From contig CAUYUJ010015760.1 in NCBI GenBank assembly GCA_963575745.1, positions 292,001-356,000 on the forward strand: 64,000 bases of DNA, in the 5' to 3' direction. Of this stretch, positions 1 through 11,001 are shown piece after piece; the first letter of the stretch is position 1; each line of letters begins with the position of its first letter. The notes beneath the pieces are model-generated. The model ran no database searches, was not told the origin of the DNA, and was given only the letters and a program-made list of their open reading frames with translations. The translations under genes and the position numbers were made by a program. This stretch comes from Prorocentrum cordatum (lineage: Eukaryota; Sar; Dinophyceae; Prorocentrales; Prorocentraceae).

Positions 1-148
1 GCGTGGGACACGTATGGATCAATCCCTTGTACCTTCGGGACAACGACCAGAAGTATCCGAGCAGTGGTCTTTCTACCGAAGACATGGGCGAATTTCGGAA
101 TGATGCATCGTCGTTGAAAGATGGGTTTATTCCAAAACCCCCCGCAAG

Positions 149-1116
149 TTGAAGTGCCCCGAACCGACGCCCATTCAGGAAGTCGAGTTCTCTACAGCAT
201 TTATGTTGCAAGATCTGTATCAAGCGGGGGCACCTGCAGGGGGATCTGACGGATCATGGATTCAGGCCCAAAGTGCGGACGTGACAGGTAAGATTTCGAG
301 TGGCATTACTCCCACCGACATGCTGTGCGCCAACGATCCGTGGCGTGCTCAGGCGCAGCAACTGCCAGTGCCTTCAGGGCAACCTGCGTCGTTCGCACCT
401 ATGAGCAGAGCCTCACTCCATTCGGGGCTCCACAGAGTGCTGGGAGCACCAATAGCCCACAGGCCAGGCTCCAAAGCATTCGGATGGACCCGCAGCTCTA
501 CCAGGCTTTATAGGCGACATCGCCATTCGCATCGCCGCGTCCACATGCGGGGCAACCTGCTTTTCCTGATTACCACGCTGCACAGAGGGCCGAGAGGCGA
601 ATTCGCACAGAGCATGCGCATGGATGGCATCGACCTCCCTAACGCCAACTGGACGCCGCCATGGGAGTATGTCCCGGACCCAAATCCATCACCGGACAAC
701 CCCAATCGGTACGGATACGTGCCAGCATTTTTGGGTCATCCGACATATGATCCGACAGCTGCAGAGCGCCTACAGCGCCACCGATGGACTTCCCGTTGTA
801 TCCTGACTACCATGCTCAGGTAACTGGTAATCCTCGTGTGGGAATGCAGCCGGAGAGCCCGCATGTACGAGCGACGGCCGACGACTTCTACCAGTCTCAG
901 TTGACGCGCGGCTCTGGTTACGCGCCAGGTGTGCTGGGCCAGATTCCTCATAATGGATATTTGGCTACCCCTATGGACTCAGATGTGACGCAGCAAGCCC
1001 CCCGGCCTGGTATTGCCATCATCCATGGGGGATCTGCGCCCAGAGATTCTGGCCACTCACGAGGCGCAGCAGGCCAACCTTTTGATGCAATCGACCCGCC
1101 AGCGTCGCAACCATGA
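149..1116 (+). pseudogene. Region upstream of RING finger, copy A
   Basis: This stretch is split over several frames but matches one continuous frame of copy B (54,140-54,580). Shared landmarks include the peptides NANWTPPWE and DDFYQSQLTRGSGYA. Two frame changes, near 780 and 1,015, break it here. Hairpin motifs sit at 224-237, 374-387 and 547-560. Bases 1-148 align with 53,523-53,670 but have no long frame. No known domain is recognised; the sequence is Pro- and Gln-rich and probably a flexible lead-in to the RING finger. Confidence 0.6.
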
Positions 1117-2329
1117 GCGTCAGGCAACCATGATGTTGGGCCGTGCGGGGCAACCTGATACTCCAACCGCAGCAGGGGCACCTGCACGTAACCCGGCAGC
1201 ACTTGCAGCCAGGCAGCTACCGTCGGCCCCACCGATTCGATATGAGGTAGGTAAAACCACTCTGGAGCGCCAGCCGCGTATCAGGCCATCGGCAACAACA
1301 CCAGTCATCAGCGACGGTGACTTTAACAAGTGTGCCATATGCCTGGAACACTTCATGCATCGCGACAAGGTCTGGAGGCTTCAGTGTGGTCACATATTCC
1401 ATGCACAGTGCTTGGGCCGAGTTGCACATGCTCATGTGGACAGACAGCTGGCTGGCAATATGGAAGGTACTGCAACTGAGGCACCCTGCGCTATTTGCAG
1501 GGGCGTTGGGTTAATCACCGCTGAGTTTCATTATGCCCTTGCTGGAGATCAGGACGCATGGAATCGTCGTGAAGGGATCCTCCGAGGGACTAATGAACTT
1601 CGAGACCTTCGTGAAGAGCTCCACCGCGTCACGGCGATGATGATGAACAGCGCGGCAGCTCCCGCAACAACACCAGCGGGGCAACCTGCTTCGTCAGCCA
1701 ACGCGGGGCAGGCGACGGAAGCCACCGTGCCTGCTTTGGATACGCCCATGCCATTCATAGCAGAAGCAGCCAACAATGCAGGGACACCTGCCGCGACTGC
1801 ACCTGCCGCGCTGCCGGCCAACGACGCGTGGCTGAGGCGCATGGAGAGAGCCACCGAGAGGAGCGCTCAGTGGCTTCAGTCTCCACGTACCTACATGCCA
1901 CGCGGGCGAGATACCCGCCCGCGCAGCCAACGCAGGACGGAGAGCCCGGTGAGCGCGCGCAGTGGCATCAGTGTGAGATCCGAGCGCGACATGCTACACG
2001 CTGTGTTAATGGTAAACACAGATGGTCAGGTGGGCGCGCGTGCTGACGAGGATACGTTCATGAACATGCCGACTACATCTGCATCGCGCCCGTACGCGTA
2101 CGACGAGTATTCTACGGCCTGGACTTTTAAGAAGGTCCCAACTACGGAAGAGGAGGCCCGCGGATACATGGACGTCTTCACGTCTCTGTCAAGAAACATG
2201 TGGTGTTGGAGCAGAGGCGCCGCAAGGGCATGTATGGTACGACGCTGTCTGAAGTGCCAGGAATATTTGGAGAACGCCATGCGTTGGCTCTGGCAGCAAA
2301 CAGTGGGGCCATGGTGGATGGAATGCTGA
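1013..2329 (+). CDS. RING-H2 finger protein segment of polyprotein, copy A
   Basis: A frame of 438 codons; the first ATG is at 1,025, and the true reading frame probably enters from upstream by frameshift. Residues about 107-162 form a RING-H2 finger: CAIC, 14 residues, CGH, then H and C, 25 residues, then CAIC. All eight ligands and both spacings match copy B exactly. RING-H2 fingers usually bind an E2 enzyme and give ubiquitin ligase activity; that function is inferred. The rest is low-complexity Ala/Pro/Thr/Arg sequence with four AGxPA hairpin motifs (1,145-1,158; 1,172-1,185; 1,676-1,689; 1,778-1,791). The frame shifts near 2,200 relative to the downstream segment. Confidence 0.8.
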   Translation: MPSSMGDLRPEILATHEAQQANLLMQSTRQRRNHERQATMMLGRAGQPDTPTAAGAPARNPAALAARQLPSAPPIRYEVGKTTLERQPRIRPSATTPVISDGDFNKCAICLEHFMHRDKVWRLQCGHIFHAQCLGRVAHAHVDRQLAGNMEGTATEAPCAICRGVGLITAEFHYALAGDQDAWNRREGILRGTNELRDLREELHRVTAMMMNSAAAPATTPAGQPASSANAGQATEATVPALDTPMPFIAEAANNAGTPAATAPAALPANDAWLRRMERATERSAQWLQSPRTYMPRGRDTRPRSQRRTESPVSARSGISVRSERDMLHAVLMVNTDGQVGARADEDTFMNMPTTSASRPYAYDEYSTAWTFKKVPTTEEEARGYMDVFTSLSRNMWCWSRGAARACMVRRCLKCQEYLENAMRWLWQQTVGPWWMEC

Positions 2330-3261
2330 CAATCCGTTTGGGCATCGGCAGCAACATCAACATCATTGATCTAAAAACGGCACAGACATTCGAACAGGTA
2401 TCTCGCTCCCATGGACACGCTATCAAGAAGCTGAGCCTGACGAAGAGGCTCTAAGTGTCTGGAGTAGGACATGGCGCCGCGGTGTGTGACAAGTCCTTGC
2501 GCTGCAAAATTGCGTGCAAGGAAAGGGGGTGCCCGGCGGGGGCGCTCCTTGTGCCGAGATTTGATACCTACTCAGCAAACGTGGCTGAGGGTTCAGGGGA
2601 AAATCCCCTTGCTAGTCTGGGACAGAGGAGTGCGTCTAACATGGGGACTATCCGGATCCTGGAGCAGGGGCACGAGAAGATGATTATCCCTAGCTCTGAG
2701 ATGTATAAACTTCTGCTTGGAAAGGGCGCCTGGGTATTTGATTCGATGAAAACGCCTGCTGGGCATCTGGCACTCAAGGTCGACGAATGCGGGACCGCAG
2801 CTGAGGATGAAAAATCGATGTCGTTTACTATTACGGCCGACCCTCAATGCGAGGATGATCCGCTGCTCGTCAAAGAGGCATCTGACGCAGAGCCAGCCGC
2901 GGGGACACCTGCTATGAGCGATGCCCATACATATATGATGTCACAGGATACCAAGGGCATGAGCTTCTCCATCGACGAGGAGACGTTCGCTTATACGATC
3001 CAGTCTTTGGTGAATCGCACCTTGAAGACCTGGCATCGCAGGAATACGTCTTTCGGGACCAACCCCACCTCGACTGATCGGGACTTCGCCTTGCGCAACT
3101 TGCAGGCGAAGGTATATCAGGCCATCTACGAGGAGGGCAACAAGTGGATGCCGCCCGACGCACAAGCAGGGACACCTGCGGAAGTGGATGATACCGCTGA
3201 GAAGTTTGATATGCTTATTTCGAGCGGCGGCTCTGCAGCGCAGCATGGCACGGGCATTTGA
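2200..3261 (+). pseudogene. Retropepsin-like segment, copy A
   Basis: Two stretches in the same frame, separated by one TAA at 2,452-2,454 where copy B has Tyr (TAC). The arrangement recalls retroelement aspartic proteases: LALAANSGAM near the start where D-S/T-G is expected, then a hydrophobic region, the GSGENP and ILEQG segments, and a PAGHLALKV stretch. The expected catalytic Asp is Asn in both copies. Relative to copy B this copy keeps 11 extra residues around GSGENP (a 33-bp in-frame length difference). Hairpin motifs lie at 2,899-2,912 and 3,166-3,179. The protease assignment is an inference from position and pattern; an unrelated domain remains possible. Confidence 0.45.
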
Positions 3262-4457
3262 ACGCCCCGCATCGCCACATGAGTGACAGGGGCAGGCGCG
3301 TGCCACGGCCACTCGCGCTTGCTCCGACAGGCCGAACACTCAGGTGCTGTCATCAAGTGCGGGGAAACCTGCATTATTTTCTCAGGCGCCGGCTGTGCGC
3401 GCCAGGGACAGTGGCAAGCCCGGCTGCGCGGCTGCCACGGATAGCAGTGGACCTGGCTGCGTGGCCGCTGCAGAAAAAGAGTGCTCATCACATCATTATC
3501 ATACTCGTGCTCTTGTCATTGAGGACATACGGGCAGCTTGCGCTGAATTCCGAGCTCGTGCTTGCACGCGTGACCTTATTACACACAGAGTTTCTGACCT
3601 CTACTGGTACACAATATTTGGGTGCTCTACTCTCGGGAGATTACCAACTGTCATGGGTGGCAACGCCCGCTGATTGGCACGTTCGATTGCTTGGAAAGCG
3701 GGCAGGGCCACATTACCAACGCATCCAGAACTTAATGTCTAAGGCTTGGGCTCTACGTATGTCTACTGTACTTGTGGGACCGCCAGGTTACTTCTGGAAA
3801 CAGGGTCCCATACGAGATGCTATTGGAGATCTCGACTTGCAGGTCATGCGTATGCGATACTGCAATTTCGGAGTGAAGCACGACCGTTCAAGTAAGTTGC
3901 CTAGCGGATCATATCTGCAAGTGGCAACTACATGCGCGCGCATCCCTACCAACCTGTGGAAGTCTACGTGCCAAACAGCAGGGGCACCTGCACAACTTAC
4001 TGAGCATGAATTGGACTGGCATGGCCAAGGAGCTCGCAAGGCCGAATGGCGTAGCAAAGCGTTGGCTATCATGACCGCGAGATTGATTGATCAAGTGGAT
4101 TTAGACAAGACACAGAGAAACCACACGAGTGCTGTACAATTTAGCTTCCACACACGTGTGGATAAATCAGTTCAAACGTATGTTCAGTCTCCGAAGAATG
4201 ACCCTGAATGGGACCATGTCGTCCGACGGGTAACGATGAACCTGGGTGATAATCAGATTATACAAGACATCGAGATCCAGGACCAGCCTACCGGGTACAA
4301 TTACAATGCACCGTTGCCGACTGGTGTAACTAACATTCGTATTCGATGTTACTGGGGGCAGCCTGAACCGGCTCTCATCGGACACGGGGACCCACGTCCA
4401 CGCCCAACGCGAGTTGCGTTCGTCGGTGACGATCGCCCCCTCCCCCCCTTCGATTGA
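3258..4457 (+). CDS. Uncharacterised conserved domain, copy A
   Basis: A 399-codon frame. The conserved part, shared with copy B, begins around 3,520 and includes GDYQL, WVATPADWHVRL, GKRAGPHYQRIQNL and QVATT, followed by HTRVDK and VRRVTM. I do not recognise the family, but conservation with copy B is strong and this copy lacks the two stops that break the domain in B. Hairpin motifs are at 3,359-3,372 (GAAA loop) and 3,978-3,991. The frame closes at 4,455 because the C-rich run around 4,436-4,448 has one base more than copy B, which pushes the methyltransferase-like part into the next frame. Confidence 0.6.
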   Translation: MNAPHRHMSDRGRRVPRPLALAPTGRTLRCCHQVRGNLHYFLRRRLCAPGTVASPAARLPRIAVDLAAWPLQKKSAHHIIIILVLLSLRTYGQLALNSELVLARVTLLHTEFLTSTGTQYLGALLSGDYQLSWVATPADWHVRLLGKRAGPHYQRIQNLMSKAWALRMSTVLVGPPGYFWKQGPIRDAIGDLDLQVMRMRYCNFGVKHDRSSKLPSGSYLQVATTCARIPTNLWKSTCQTAGAPAQLTEHELDWHGQGARKAEWRSKALAIMTARLIDQVDLDKTQRNHTSAVQFSFHTRVDKSVQTYVQSPKNDPEWDHVVRRVTMNLGDNQIIQDIEIQDQPTGYNYNAPLPTGVTNIRIRCYWGQPEPALIGHGDPRPRPTRVAFVGDDRPLPPFD

Positions 4458-5736
4458 GCGCGGCCGCGTGCTCCCCTCTACTCCCGAAGTTCCGACGCTA
4501 AGTTCAGCTGATGTTGAACAACAGACAGCAGTGCCGACCGATGCCCGAATCAAACAGCAAGAACAACAGAAAGCCGACAAAGAAGCGGGCATCAAGCCAC
4601 GCAAGATACCCAAGATAGTCGAAGAAGGCAGCGATGACTGCGGAGATGACCTTAAAGGTCTCGGATGTAGTGCGTACTGCACCGACGTACCCCTTGACTC
4701 CGACACGGAAAGCGACGCTGAGGAGATTCCCATCAGATTACTTGCGGGGCCACTAGCTGAATCTTACGCAGACGTATTCTCCTCAACCCCAGCCTTCTGC
4801 TATGGACGACACAACAAGGTTGACATGTTGGAATTATGTGGAGGAAGTGGAGGTATATCGCAGCTAGCGTTCAGCCGAGGTTTGTCCTCAGGGGGAAGCC
4901 TAGACAAACGCTCACTGCTTGACTTTGAAAACAAGGATGTCCAGGACGCGGTGCTGCACTACCTAGACTTTTGTTTCGTCAACACTGTCATGCTACAACC
5001 CAACTGCAGAACAGCTGGACTACCTTCATATTTCAATTACAAGGTCAACTGTGATACCTGGTATGAACACCACAAAGAAGATCTGCCGCATATCAGATTT
5101 TGTGGTAAGGTTGATACATGTCAGAACGATCTTCGACGATTTTATTTACGAGAACAACCAGTGGGTGCGCGGGTGGATCAGATACCACCGTGGACTACAT
5201 TGGCCAAATGCAAGGGCACTTGCAATATGCACATGGACCAATGCACTACTGGCCTACGCGATTCCCATGGGGTGTTGATTCGAAAACCGACCGAGATCAT
5301 GGCCAACCACCGCCTTCTACGTACCCTTTTAGAACGAAGACGATGCGCTGGTCATCATCCGCATGCGTCGGCATGTAGCAGAGAGCTGTCCATGGCTGCA
5401 CATTATACGTCAAAGATGCAGTCCCTCTTTGTTGATGCAGTTCAGATCGCACACGATCTTTTCCAGGTAAACCGTGATCCCTTCCATGGTCACCCTTATT
5501 CTTCCACCGTGCTAGCTACCAGCGTGAGAGGATATGATTTGGACGATCCAACTCTCCCTCGGCAACCCGACAGCTCGATCACGAGACCGCCCTCGGGAGG
5601 GTTTGGATGTCCTGCATGTGCGGATAGCGTTAACATGCGCTCTCCCTCACATGACAGAAATCCCCAGCATTGCAGGTGGTACGATAAGGAACACTACTAT
5701 TGGGAATGTCCGAGCTGCAAGGAGAAACACGGCTAG
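4414..5736 (+). pseudogene. DNA-methyltransferase-like domain plus zinc module, copy A
   Basis: A 440-codon frame entered by frameshift from the preceding one. Residues about 140-149 read ELCGGSGGIS, resembling the Gly-rich SAM-binding motif I of class-I methyltransferases. About 55 residues on, QPNCRT puts a Cys (residue 198) where C5 methyltransferases have their PC motif. Further on come REQP, DQCTTG and RKPT blocks, shared with copy B. The C-terminus has one complete CX2CX10HX6C zinc module (from residue 399); the second is cut by TAG at 5,734-5,736. A diverged cytosine-methyltransferase relative is the best reading, but the canonical PCQ and ENV motifs are absent, so activity is unproven. 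Confidence 0.55.
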
Positions 5737-6445
5737 AACAAGTCTGGACATGTTCTGACACCTGGCAAATGCAAGTTTGCCAAACCCTGGAAGCTGCCGG
5801 ACAATCATGGACAGGTACCAGCGGCTCCTGCCGAACCAGCAGCAGGACCAGCACCGCCGGCTCCTGCTGAACCAGCAGCACCACCACCCGAAGCGCAAGC
5901 CGCATCACCACTTACGCGGCTACGAGCACCAAGACCCGACTCTAGAGCCGGATCCACGGCGGGCGCCAGCAGCCACGATATTACAGTAGGTAGACATGCT
6001 GCTAAACCGGCTGCAAGGCAACTTGCCTCGAGTGGAGCTGGGAGTTCGGATGGTCACCGCCGACTGCCACAGGGTAGAGTCAGACGTGGCCGACAGCAAG
6101 GTGGAGATGCACCTCCTCCGCCACCAGCGGGTAACCCTGCTGCACGACCACGACTACCAGATTGGTCACGGTTCGATGTGCAAATCAGTATCCAAAAATA
6201 TACGAAGCCTTGACCCAAGCGTGGTAACATGTGAGCTGCGGAAGGTACACTTGCCTTGGTTCCATGCGAAAGAACGTAAGATGAGACTCATCTTAACCAA
6301 GATAGGTCTGGACAGCGTCAGACTCAACCTGACCAAGGGTGTTTGCGACACATGTCGGGAGTGTAGGGCTTGGGACAAACCAGGGCATACGGTTATGCCA
6401 TCTACTGCGCTTGCCTGGCAAGTTCAGCGAAGAAGTGGAATGTGA
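5737..6445 (+). pseudogene. Second zinc module, Pro/Ala spacer and integrase N-terminus, copy A
   Basis: Just past the stop the second zinc module continues (GHVLTPGKC), then a Pro/Ala/Gln spacer whose true frame holds repeated PAPPAPAEPA-like blocks, then the integrase N-terminal region (5,996-6,445). The latter contains a His-rich stretch and ends with CDTCREC, the C-x2-C half of the HHCC zinc site of retroviral-type integrases. The frame breaks at about 6,411, where copy A has one extra T compared with what copy B implies, so the integrase core is in another frame. Confidence 0.6.
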
Positions 6446-7064
6446 CCTGGTGTTCCACAAACAAGAACACAACATATTTCATGTCATCGATCGTTGCATT
6501 CGATATGCCATTGGAATCGAGATACGAGACAAGACGATAAGCAGTTTCCTAGAAACATACCTTCAGTGCTGGCTGCAGTTTGGACCTGCAAAGGTACTCT
6601 ACTCCGACGGAGAGGGTGCCCTCAACAATGACACTGCGAAAGCGGTTTTTCAGGCAAAGGGCACTGAACTAAGGATACGTGCGCGTGGACAACACGCTAC
6701 AACGATCGAAGCCAGAAATGGCAGATTGCGCCATCTACATCATGTCATGGAAGCTGAATTCAACAGGTTAGACATACCTCTTGTGTTCACACGACTATTG
6801 CACGAGGCCCTGTTTGCCGCCAGCGCGCTCACCTTCTATAACGAGGTGTCTCCATGCAACGCCCTGTTTGGACGGCAACCAGCAATGCTTCCTGACCTAC
6901 CTGTCCTGGAGCACGAACAGCCGACGGCAACGTCGGATCATTCTCGTGCACAGATGATGCGCAAGAACTGCATTGAAGCTATCACACAGGCCAGAGCAGC
7001 AGCCCAGACCAATCGTGCATTATGCACCAAGGCAACTGTTACCGGCCAGCATTACTACGATTGA
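6339..7064 (+). pseudogene. Integrase catalytic core, copy A
   Basis: Retroviral-type integrase core (rve family), which would join the cDNA to host DNA. The candidate DDE residues are Asp at 6,444 (VECDL), Asp at 6,606 (SDGEGAL) and Glu at 6,708 (IEARNG), with 53 and 33 residues between them. The C-terminal NALFGRQPAMLPDL block is typical of Copia integrases. Unlike copy B, this copy keeps the 14 bp after RLRHL, so the core is continuous here, but a one-base gain near 6,411 disconnects it from the zinc domain. It ends in TGA at 7,062. Confidence 0.85.
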
Positions 7065-8361
7065 GGAGATTTTGTCGACTACCATTGCCCCACAGCCACG
7101 ATAGACGACTGGGGAGGCTGGAATGGCCCATTCCCAATTGTCAGGAGCGATCCCGAAAGAGGTCAAGTCATCATTCGAGTGGGAAACCGCGATGTCCAGG
7201 CACAGCACGGCAATGCACGACATTCACTCTATATTGAAGCCCTAATAACCAGAGAAATTAGGCTCCGACAACACTGCGCTGCGGACTGCGTTGACTTTCG
7301 TGGCCAGTTTACCTGCGGGGAGACCTGCTATGACATGTGGCCATGCACCGACCAGGAAGGGGGCGCTTCAGATGACGAGCGCAAGCCGTCTATCTCCTAA
7401 GGTACATCTAGCTTTACAGTACCTTATCAGAGACTTCTTCCGCAATGAGAATGTAGATTTGGTCAGGTTAGCTAAAAGTATATATAAGCTACCTCCGATT
7501 GCTTATGCTGACACTTGCACATTGGCCCACTATGGCAACGATGCGAATCCAGGATTATGATTCAGAAGGCACCTCGCTGAACATTCACGATATATCTGAA
7601 TCAGCACATTCGAGAATCATCCAGTGCCGAAGTCCACCGAACGTCAAGCAGGTTTTGACCAGGACATGACAAGGTTTGAGGAATTGGCGGATGCACCGAC
7701 ACCGGCTGGAATTGCAAGAGAAGCTTCATAAGCCGAACCACCACATGAGGGCGGACGGCTTCCCACGATTTATGAGGAATCGGAGTCCGATCTCGGGTCA
7801 CACGTCATGGAAGTGCGGCATGCAGAACTACAAGATGAAAAGGAACTGCTGGAGGCAACTCCACTAGAGGACCTTCTCACAATACCCACGCATATGGTTC
7901 CATACCATAGTGTGCTGATCACTGCAGCTGCAAAAACAGCGGGGAAAACTGCCTAAGTGGGGGCAGCCGCGCGACTCCGACACTGAGGAGACGTATCACG
8001 TCCCACTGTGCTCCATAGTCGAACTCTGCAGCTTCGGACAGGACCCAGACGAAAACGGACAATATGTCGAACTCTTAGCTTCACGGCAGAAATGTCAAAG
8101 GTAGTCCTGTCCGGACAACAGCACATGATACTAGATGCCGACCGTGTGACCACTATGCGAGTATGCGTTACCGCCGCTGCAAAGCGAGCTGCGGTCGGCA
8201 AGGAAGACGACCTCCTCGCGAAGGCTGACGCCCAGGCGAATCCCGAGCAAGTATCGAAGGCCCTCTACACCGAACTCAAGACATGTTTTGACAACAAGTG
8301 TTCCAACATGCAAGACATTTCCAAGGCGTCAAACAGCATGACTTCGAGGTATGTGTACTAG
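7065..8361 (+). pseudogene. Integrase-RT linker, copy A
   Basis: Matches 60,510-61,812 of copy B. Recognisable shared pieces: LSPKVHLALQYLIR (7,390-7,430), an acidic stretch near 7,670-7,860, and the run-in to RT at 8,090-8,361 (TEMSKVVLSGQQHM; DADRVT; ELKTCFDNK; MTSRYVY). The frame is broken several times, and a TAG at 8,359-8,361 sits one codon before the TAG found in copy B. Hairpin motifs are at 7,315-7,328 (GAGA loop) and 7,939-7,952 (diverged). Confidence 0.65.
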
Positions 8362-9372
8362 TGGAAGTTTGCGACGAGAAGGGCAAGATGGAACGTGCCA
8401 TCATATGGCGCCTGGTGCTCTGAGGCTTCATGGACCTTGAAGCCTCCGACGTGAAAGCCTTTTCGGGAACGGCGCGGCGGTCAGGCCAGAGGGTACTCGC
8501 GAGCACGGCAGCGTGCAGGAAGCAATGGATCACTGCTTCCCTCGACATCAGCATGACCTTCCTGAAATGGGTTGGCCTGCCAGGAACTCGTTGAAGCAAC
8601 TGGTTAAAAGGAGTGGGTCGTGTGTTTTACTTTGCCGCCTGGATCGGCCACGGTGCTTCGGGCTCTCCCAGGAATCGAGCACTACGACGAGTCAAAGCAC
8701 TGCTTACAGTGCCTCAAACCAGGCACTGGCACCGAAGACGCACCCCGAGCTTTCTCATTAAAGCTCAGAAGGACCACCAGAGGGCTTGATCTCCGACCCA
8801 CGTCCTACGACGAGGAGTCCGAGACGAGCAGCAAGCTGCTTACGGCCAAACATGTTGATGATAGCAAGATGGCCGGCACAGAGAGCACCAATGACAGGTC
8901 TGTCAAGTGCGTAGAGGACACCTTCGGCAAGTGCAAATTCAACAAGAACACCTACACCACTTGTGTCGTGAGATATACCAAGGATGAGGACGGCCATGTT
9001 ACCTTGGACCAAGACGAAAACATCAATCAGGTCCGTCCTATACAACATCCTGGACTTACTGGCGCTGGCGCAGTACAACATCCAATACAACATCATGGAC
9101 AACATCCGGCACGTCACGCTCAGGCACCCAAGATGGTTGCAGACATGTTCGTCAGCCTCAGAGGCGCGCTGGCGTACGTATTAATCAGCCAGTTGCGGTT
9201 GATGGTGTATGTAGTATCTCTACAACGTGTCCAAGAACCGACCAATATGCAAGCACGACGACTGCGCGCGATCATCAGGAAACTGCAGGCTCGTCCCAAG
9301 AAGATCGTCTATCAAGCGATGACCACTACAGCGAGGTCGACCTGCGCAGCGACTCAGGTTACCGACGCCTGA
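8362..9372 (+). pseudogene. Reverse transcriptase, copy A
   Basis: Copia-type RT in pieces. Visible motifs: RLVL followed by a TGA in WRLVL-stop-GFMDLEA; ASLDISMTFLK (8,535-8,570; copy B has SLDIKMAFLKG); CLKPGTGTEDAPRAFS (8,717-8,758); and LTAKHVDDSKMAGTE (8,837-8,885), where HVDD replaces the usual YVDD. RT would copy the element RNA into cDNA. Stops and frame changes at 8,421-8,423, around 8,575-8,600 and near 8,645 abolish function. A short tandem expansion of CAACATC-like units lies at 9,040-9,115, absent from copy B. Confidence 0.85.
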
Positions 9373-9955
9373 CTGGAGACGCCGATGACGACGTCAAGGG
9401 CTATGGTATTCGCGGGGCAAACCCGCTACGGCGTGGAAGCCCGCCATCTGGTAAACCCGTCGTCCACTTGATCGACGCGTTCTGCAAGTCTCACCGCTTG
9501 CAAGCCCGCTCGAGCTATTCAGCAGAGACACTAGCAGCTGCTCATAATTTGGAGGATTGTTATCCCACGATCGTGATTGCGCGAGCTCCACGCAGGGCCG
9601 CTCACTCCCACTCAGTTGAAAGACATACTTGAGTTGGGTGGCCTGAGCGTCAAGGTCACTTTGGCCATAGATGCTGAGTCTGCTTTTAAGTTCTTGTCAA
9701 GCAAAGATTTGAAGAAGCCGACTGAGTGTACCATTTTACGACTGATGTTGGATACGACAGATGATGGATTGCGGAATCGTGCACAGCAATCAGTGGTGCG
9801 ACACCCGCGATATGACTGCGGACGGTCACGCCAAGGGGAGCATCGACAGAGAGATGCTCCTACAGGTCATGGGAGGTATAGGATCCTTCAAACAGGACTT
9901 AAAGAGTCATACTCCCTATCGGGCTGGCCAGACATATTGTTCTGCTGCCGCCTGA
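9373..9955 (+). pseudogene. RNase H, copy A
   Basis: Copia RNase H domain, spread over frames. Pieces: GYRRLTGD with a preceding SDS (about 9,345-9,375), VHLIDAF (9,460-9,480), SYSAETLAAA (9,515-9,545, with the Tyr that is a stop in copy B), LAIDAES (9,663-9,683) and CDTRDMTADGHAKGSIDRE (9,799-9,852). These blocks carry the expected acidic residues. At least two frame changes are needed to read through. A hairpin variant sits at 9,412-9,426. RNase H would remove the RNA strand during cDNA synthesis. Confidence 0.8.
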
Positions 9956-10111
9956 GGAGTATCTTTATGCACAGAATAGTACAGGCAAGGCAACCTGCGT
10001 GCGGGCCCACCTTCCTTACGGCCCCGCCTTTTGCTGTCTTTTTTGAAGATCGTACCTGCTGCGCCTGCTGTTTAGGGGCGGCGGACCTACGTCTCGTCTC
10101 CCTCCCCCCCC
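9956..10111 (+). other. 3' untranslated segment and pyrimidine tract, copy A
   Basis: Non-coding stretch between the RNase H stop and the LTR. It contains a hairpin-motif variant at 9,985-9,998 and ends in a C/T-rich tract of about 22 nt that abuts the LTR. A retroelement would be expected to have a purine tract here; copy B shows the same pyrimidine tract. Confidence 0.6.
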
Positions 10112-10365
10112 GACTCTAAAGTGAGCTGGGGTACATAGGGAGCGGAAGCGAACGTGTGCCCGCGGCCGCGTGGCTCAAGCGGCTGGCCGCCCAGATCTGA
10201 TTACACTTCAGTGCGAGGTGTATTATTTGCCACCGATACCAAAGTACGGTTTGAGATGGCTTGTCCCCTACTATTGGGACTATCGCTACTACGGTGCAAC
10301 AGAGCGGGAGCTGGGCTTCGCCTAAGGCGAAGCTGTTGGTTGGGCCTCCCAGCCCCATTCAAACT
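10112..10365 (+). repeat. 3' LTR of copy A
   Basis: About 254 bp, homologous to both LTRs of copy B. It starts GACTCTAAAGTGAGCTGGGG and ends ATTCAAACT. Internal landmarks shared by all three LTRs are the GCCCGCGGCCGC block, GGCTCAA, a central TATTGGGACT segment and the hairpin GCTTCGCC-TAA-GGCGAAGC at 10,315-10,333. LTRs carry promoter and poly(A) functions in such elements; which bases do so here is not visible. LTR ends here do not follow the TG...CA rule. Confidence 0.85.
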
Positions 10366-10990
10366 GCTTGATCTTAGCAGGCGTCGAGGGCGGCAGCGGG
10401 TGGCTGTGCGCGGCTGACTTTATGTTAGAGGTGCCTTAATTGCCCCAGGTTGCCACTTCCCCTCGGGGAGTGAAGAAAGCAGAACAGCACACGGCAACGA
10501 TTGGAATCTGTCAGTGTGAGGCCGGCCCACGCGCGAGACCCTGGCCTCGGAACGCATGCGCGCGTACCCGTGGGAGCCATATCTGCTCTGCTTCGCCACG
10601 CCTGCCCTGGGTCGGGTGCACGCGCCGCTTGCTGCACCACGCCTCCGCTGCCGCTCGACGCCTCTGGGCGTGTCGGCGGAGCGGCGGGGTGCCGCTTGCC
10701 CATGTGCCATTCAATGGTGGCCAGCCGCGGAACAGCGGTATTCACCAGGATCGCTTGGAAAGCTGAAAACTTGAGCCGAAATGGTTTCGGATTGGCGGAG
10801 CAGCAGGATGAGGATGAGAGGGAGGAGGAGGATAATGAGGAGAAGGATAAGGAGGAGGATGGGGAGGAATGGAGAGGAAGAGGGGGAGGAGGAAGAGTGA
10901 GGTGGAAGATTGAGAGGATAGGAAAGGATGAGGAGGAGGAGGAGGAGGAGGAGAAGGTTGTTGGGGGACGAGGACGGGAAGAAGACGAGA
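10366..10990. other. Unannotated GC-rich DNA and purine tract
   Basis: From 10,366 to about 10,785 there is GC-rich sequence with overlapping open frames on both strands and no recognisable product. From 10,796 to 10,985 the plus strand is almost entirely purine (GGA/GAA/GAGG units), a polypurine-polypyrimidine tract that generates artificial Glu/Arg- or Ser/Pro-rich frames. Confidence 0.5.
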
Positions 10991-11001
10991 GGAAGCGAGG
11001 C

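Larger units (their letters stand above)
1..10365 (+). mobile_element. Copia-order LTR retroelement, copy A (5' part outside window)
   Basis: This is the downstream two-thirds of an LTR retroelement, collinear over its whole length with copy B (base 1 corresponds to about 53,523; 10,365 to 63,772). In order it holds a RING-H2 region, a retropepsin-like region, an uncharacterised domain, a methyltransferase-like domain with zinc modules, integrase, RT, RNase H and a 3' LTR. Integrase upstream of RT is the Ty1/Copia order. The 5' LTR, gag and first accessory ORF must lie left of the window if the copy is complete. Many stops and frameshifts make it non-autonomous, and most differ from those in copy B. 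About sixteen copies of the 14-nt hairpin motif lie inside it. Confidence 0.9.
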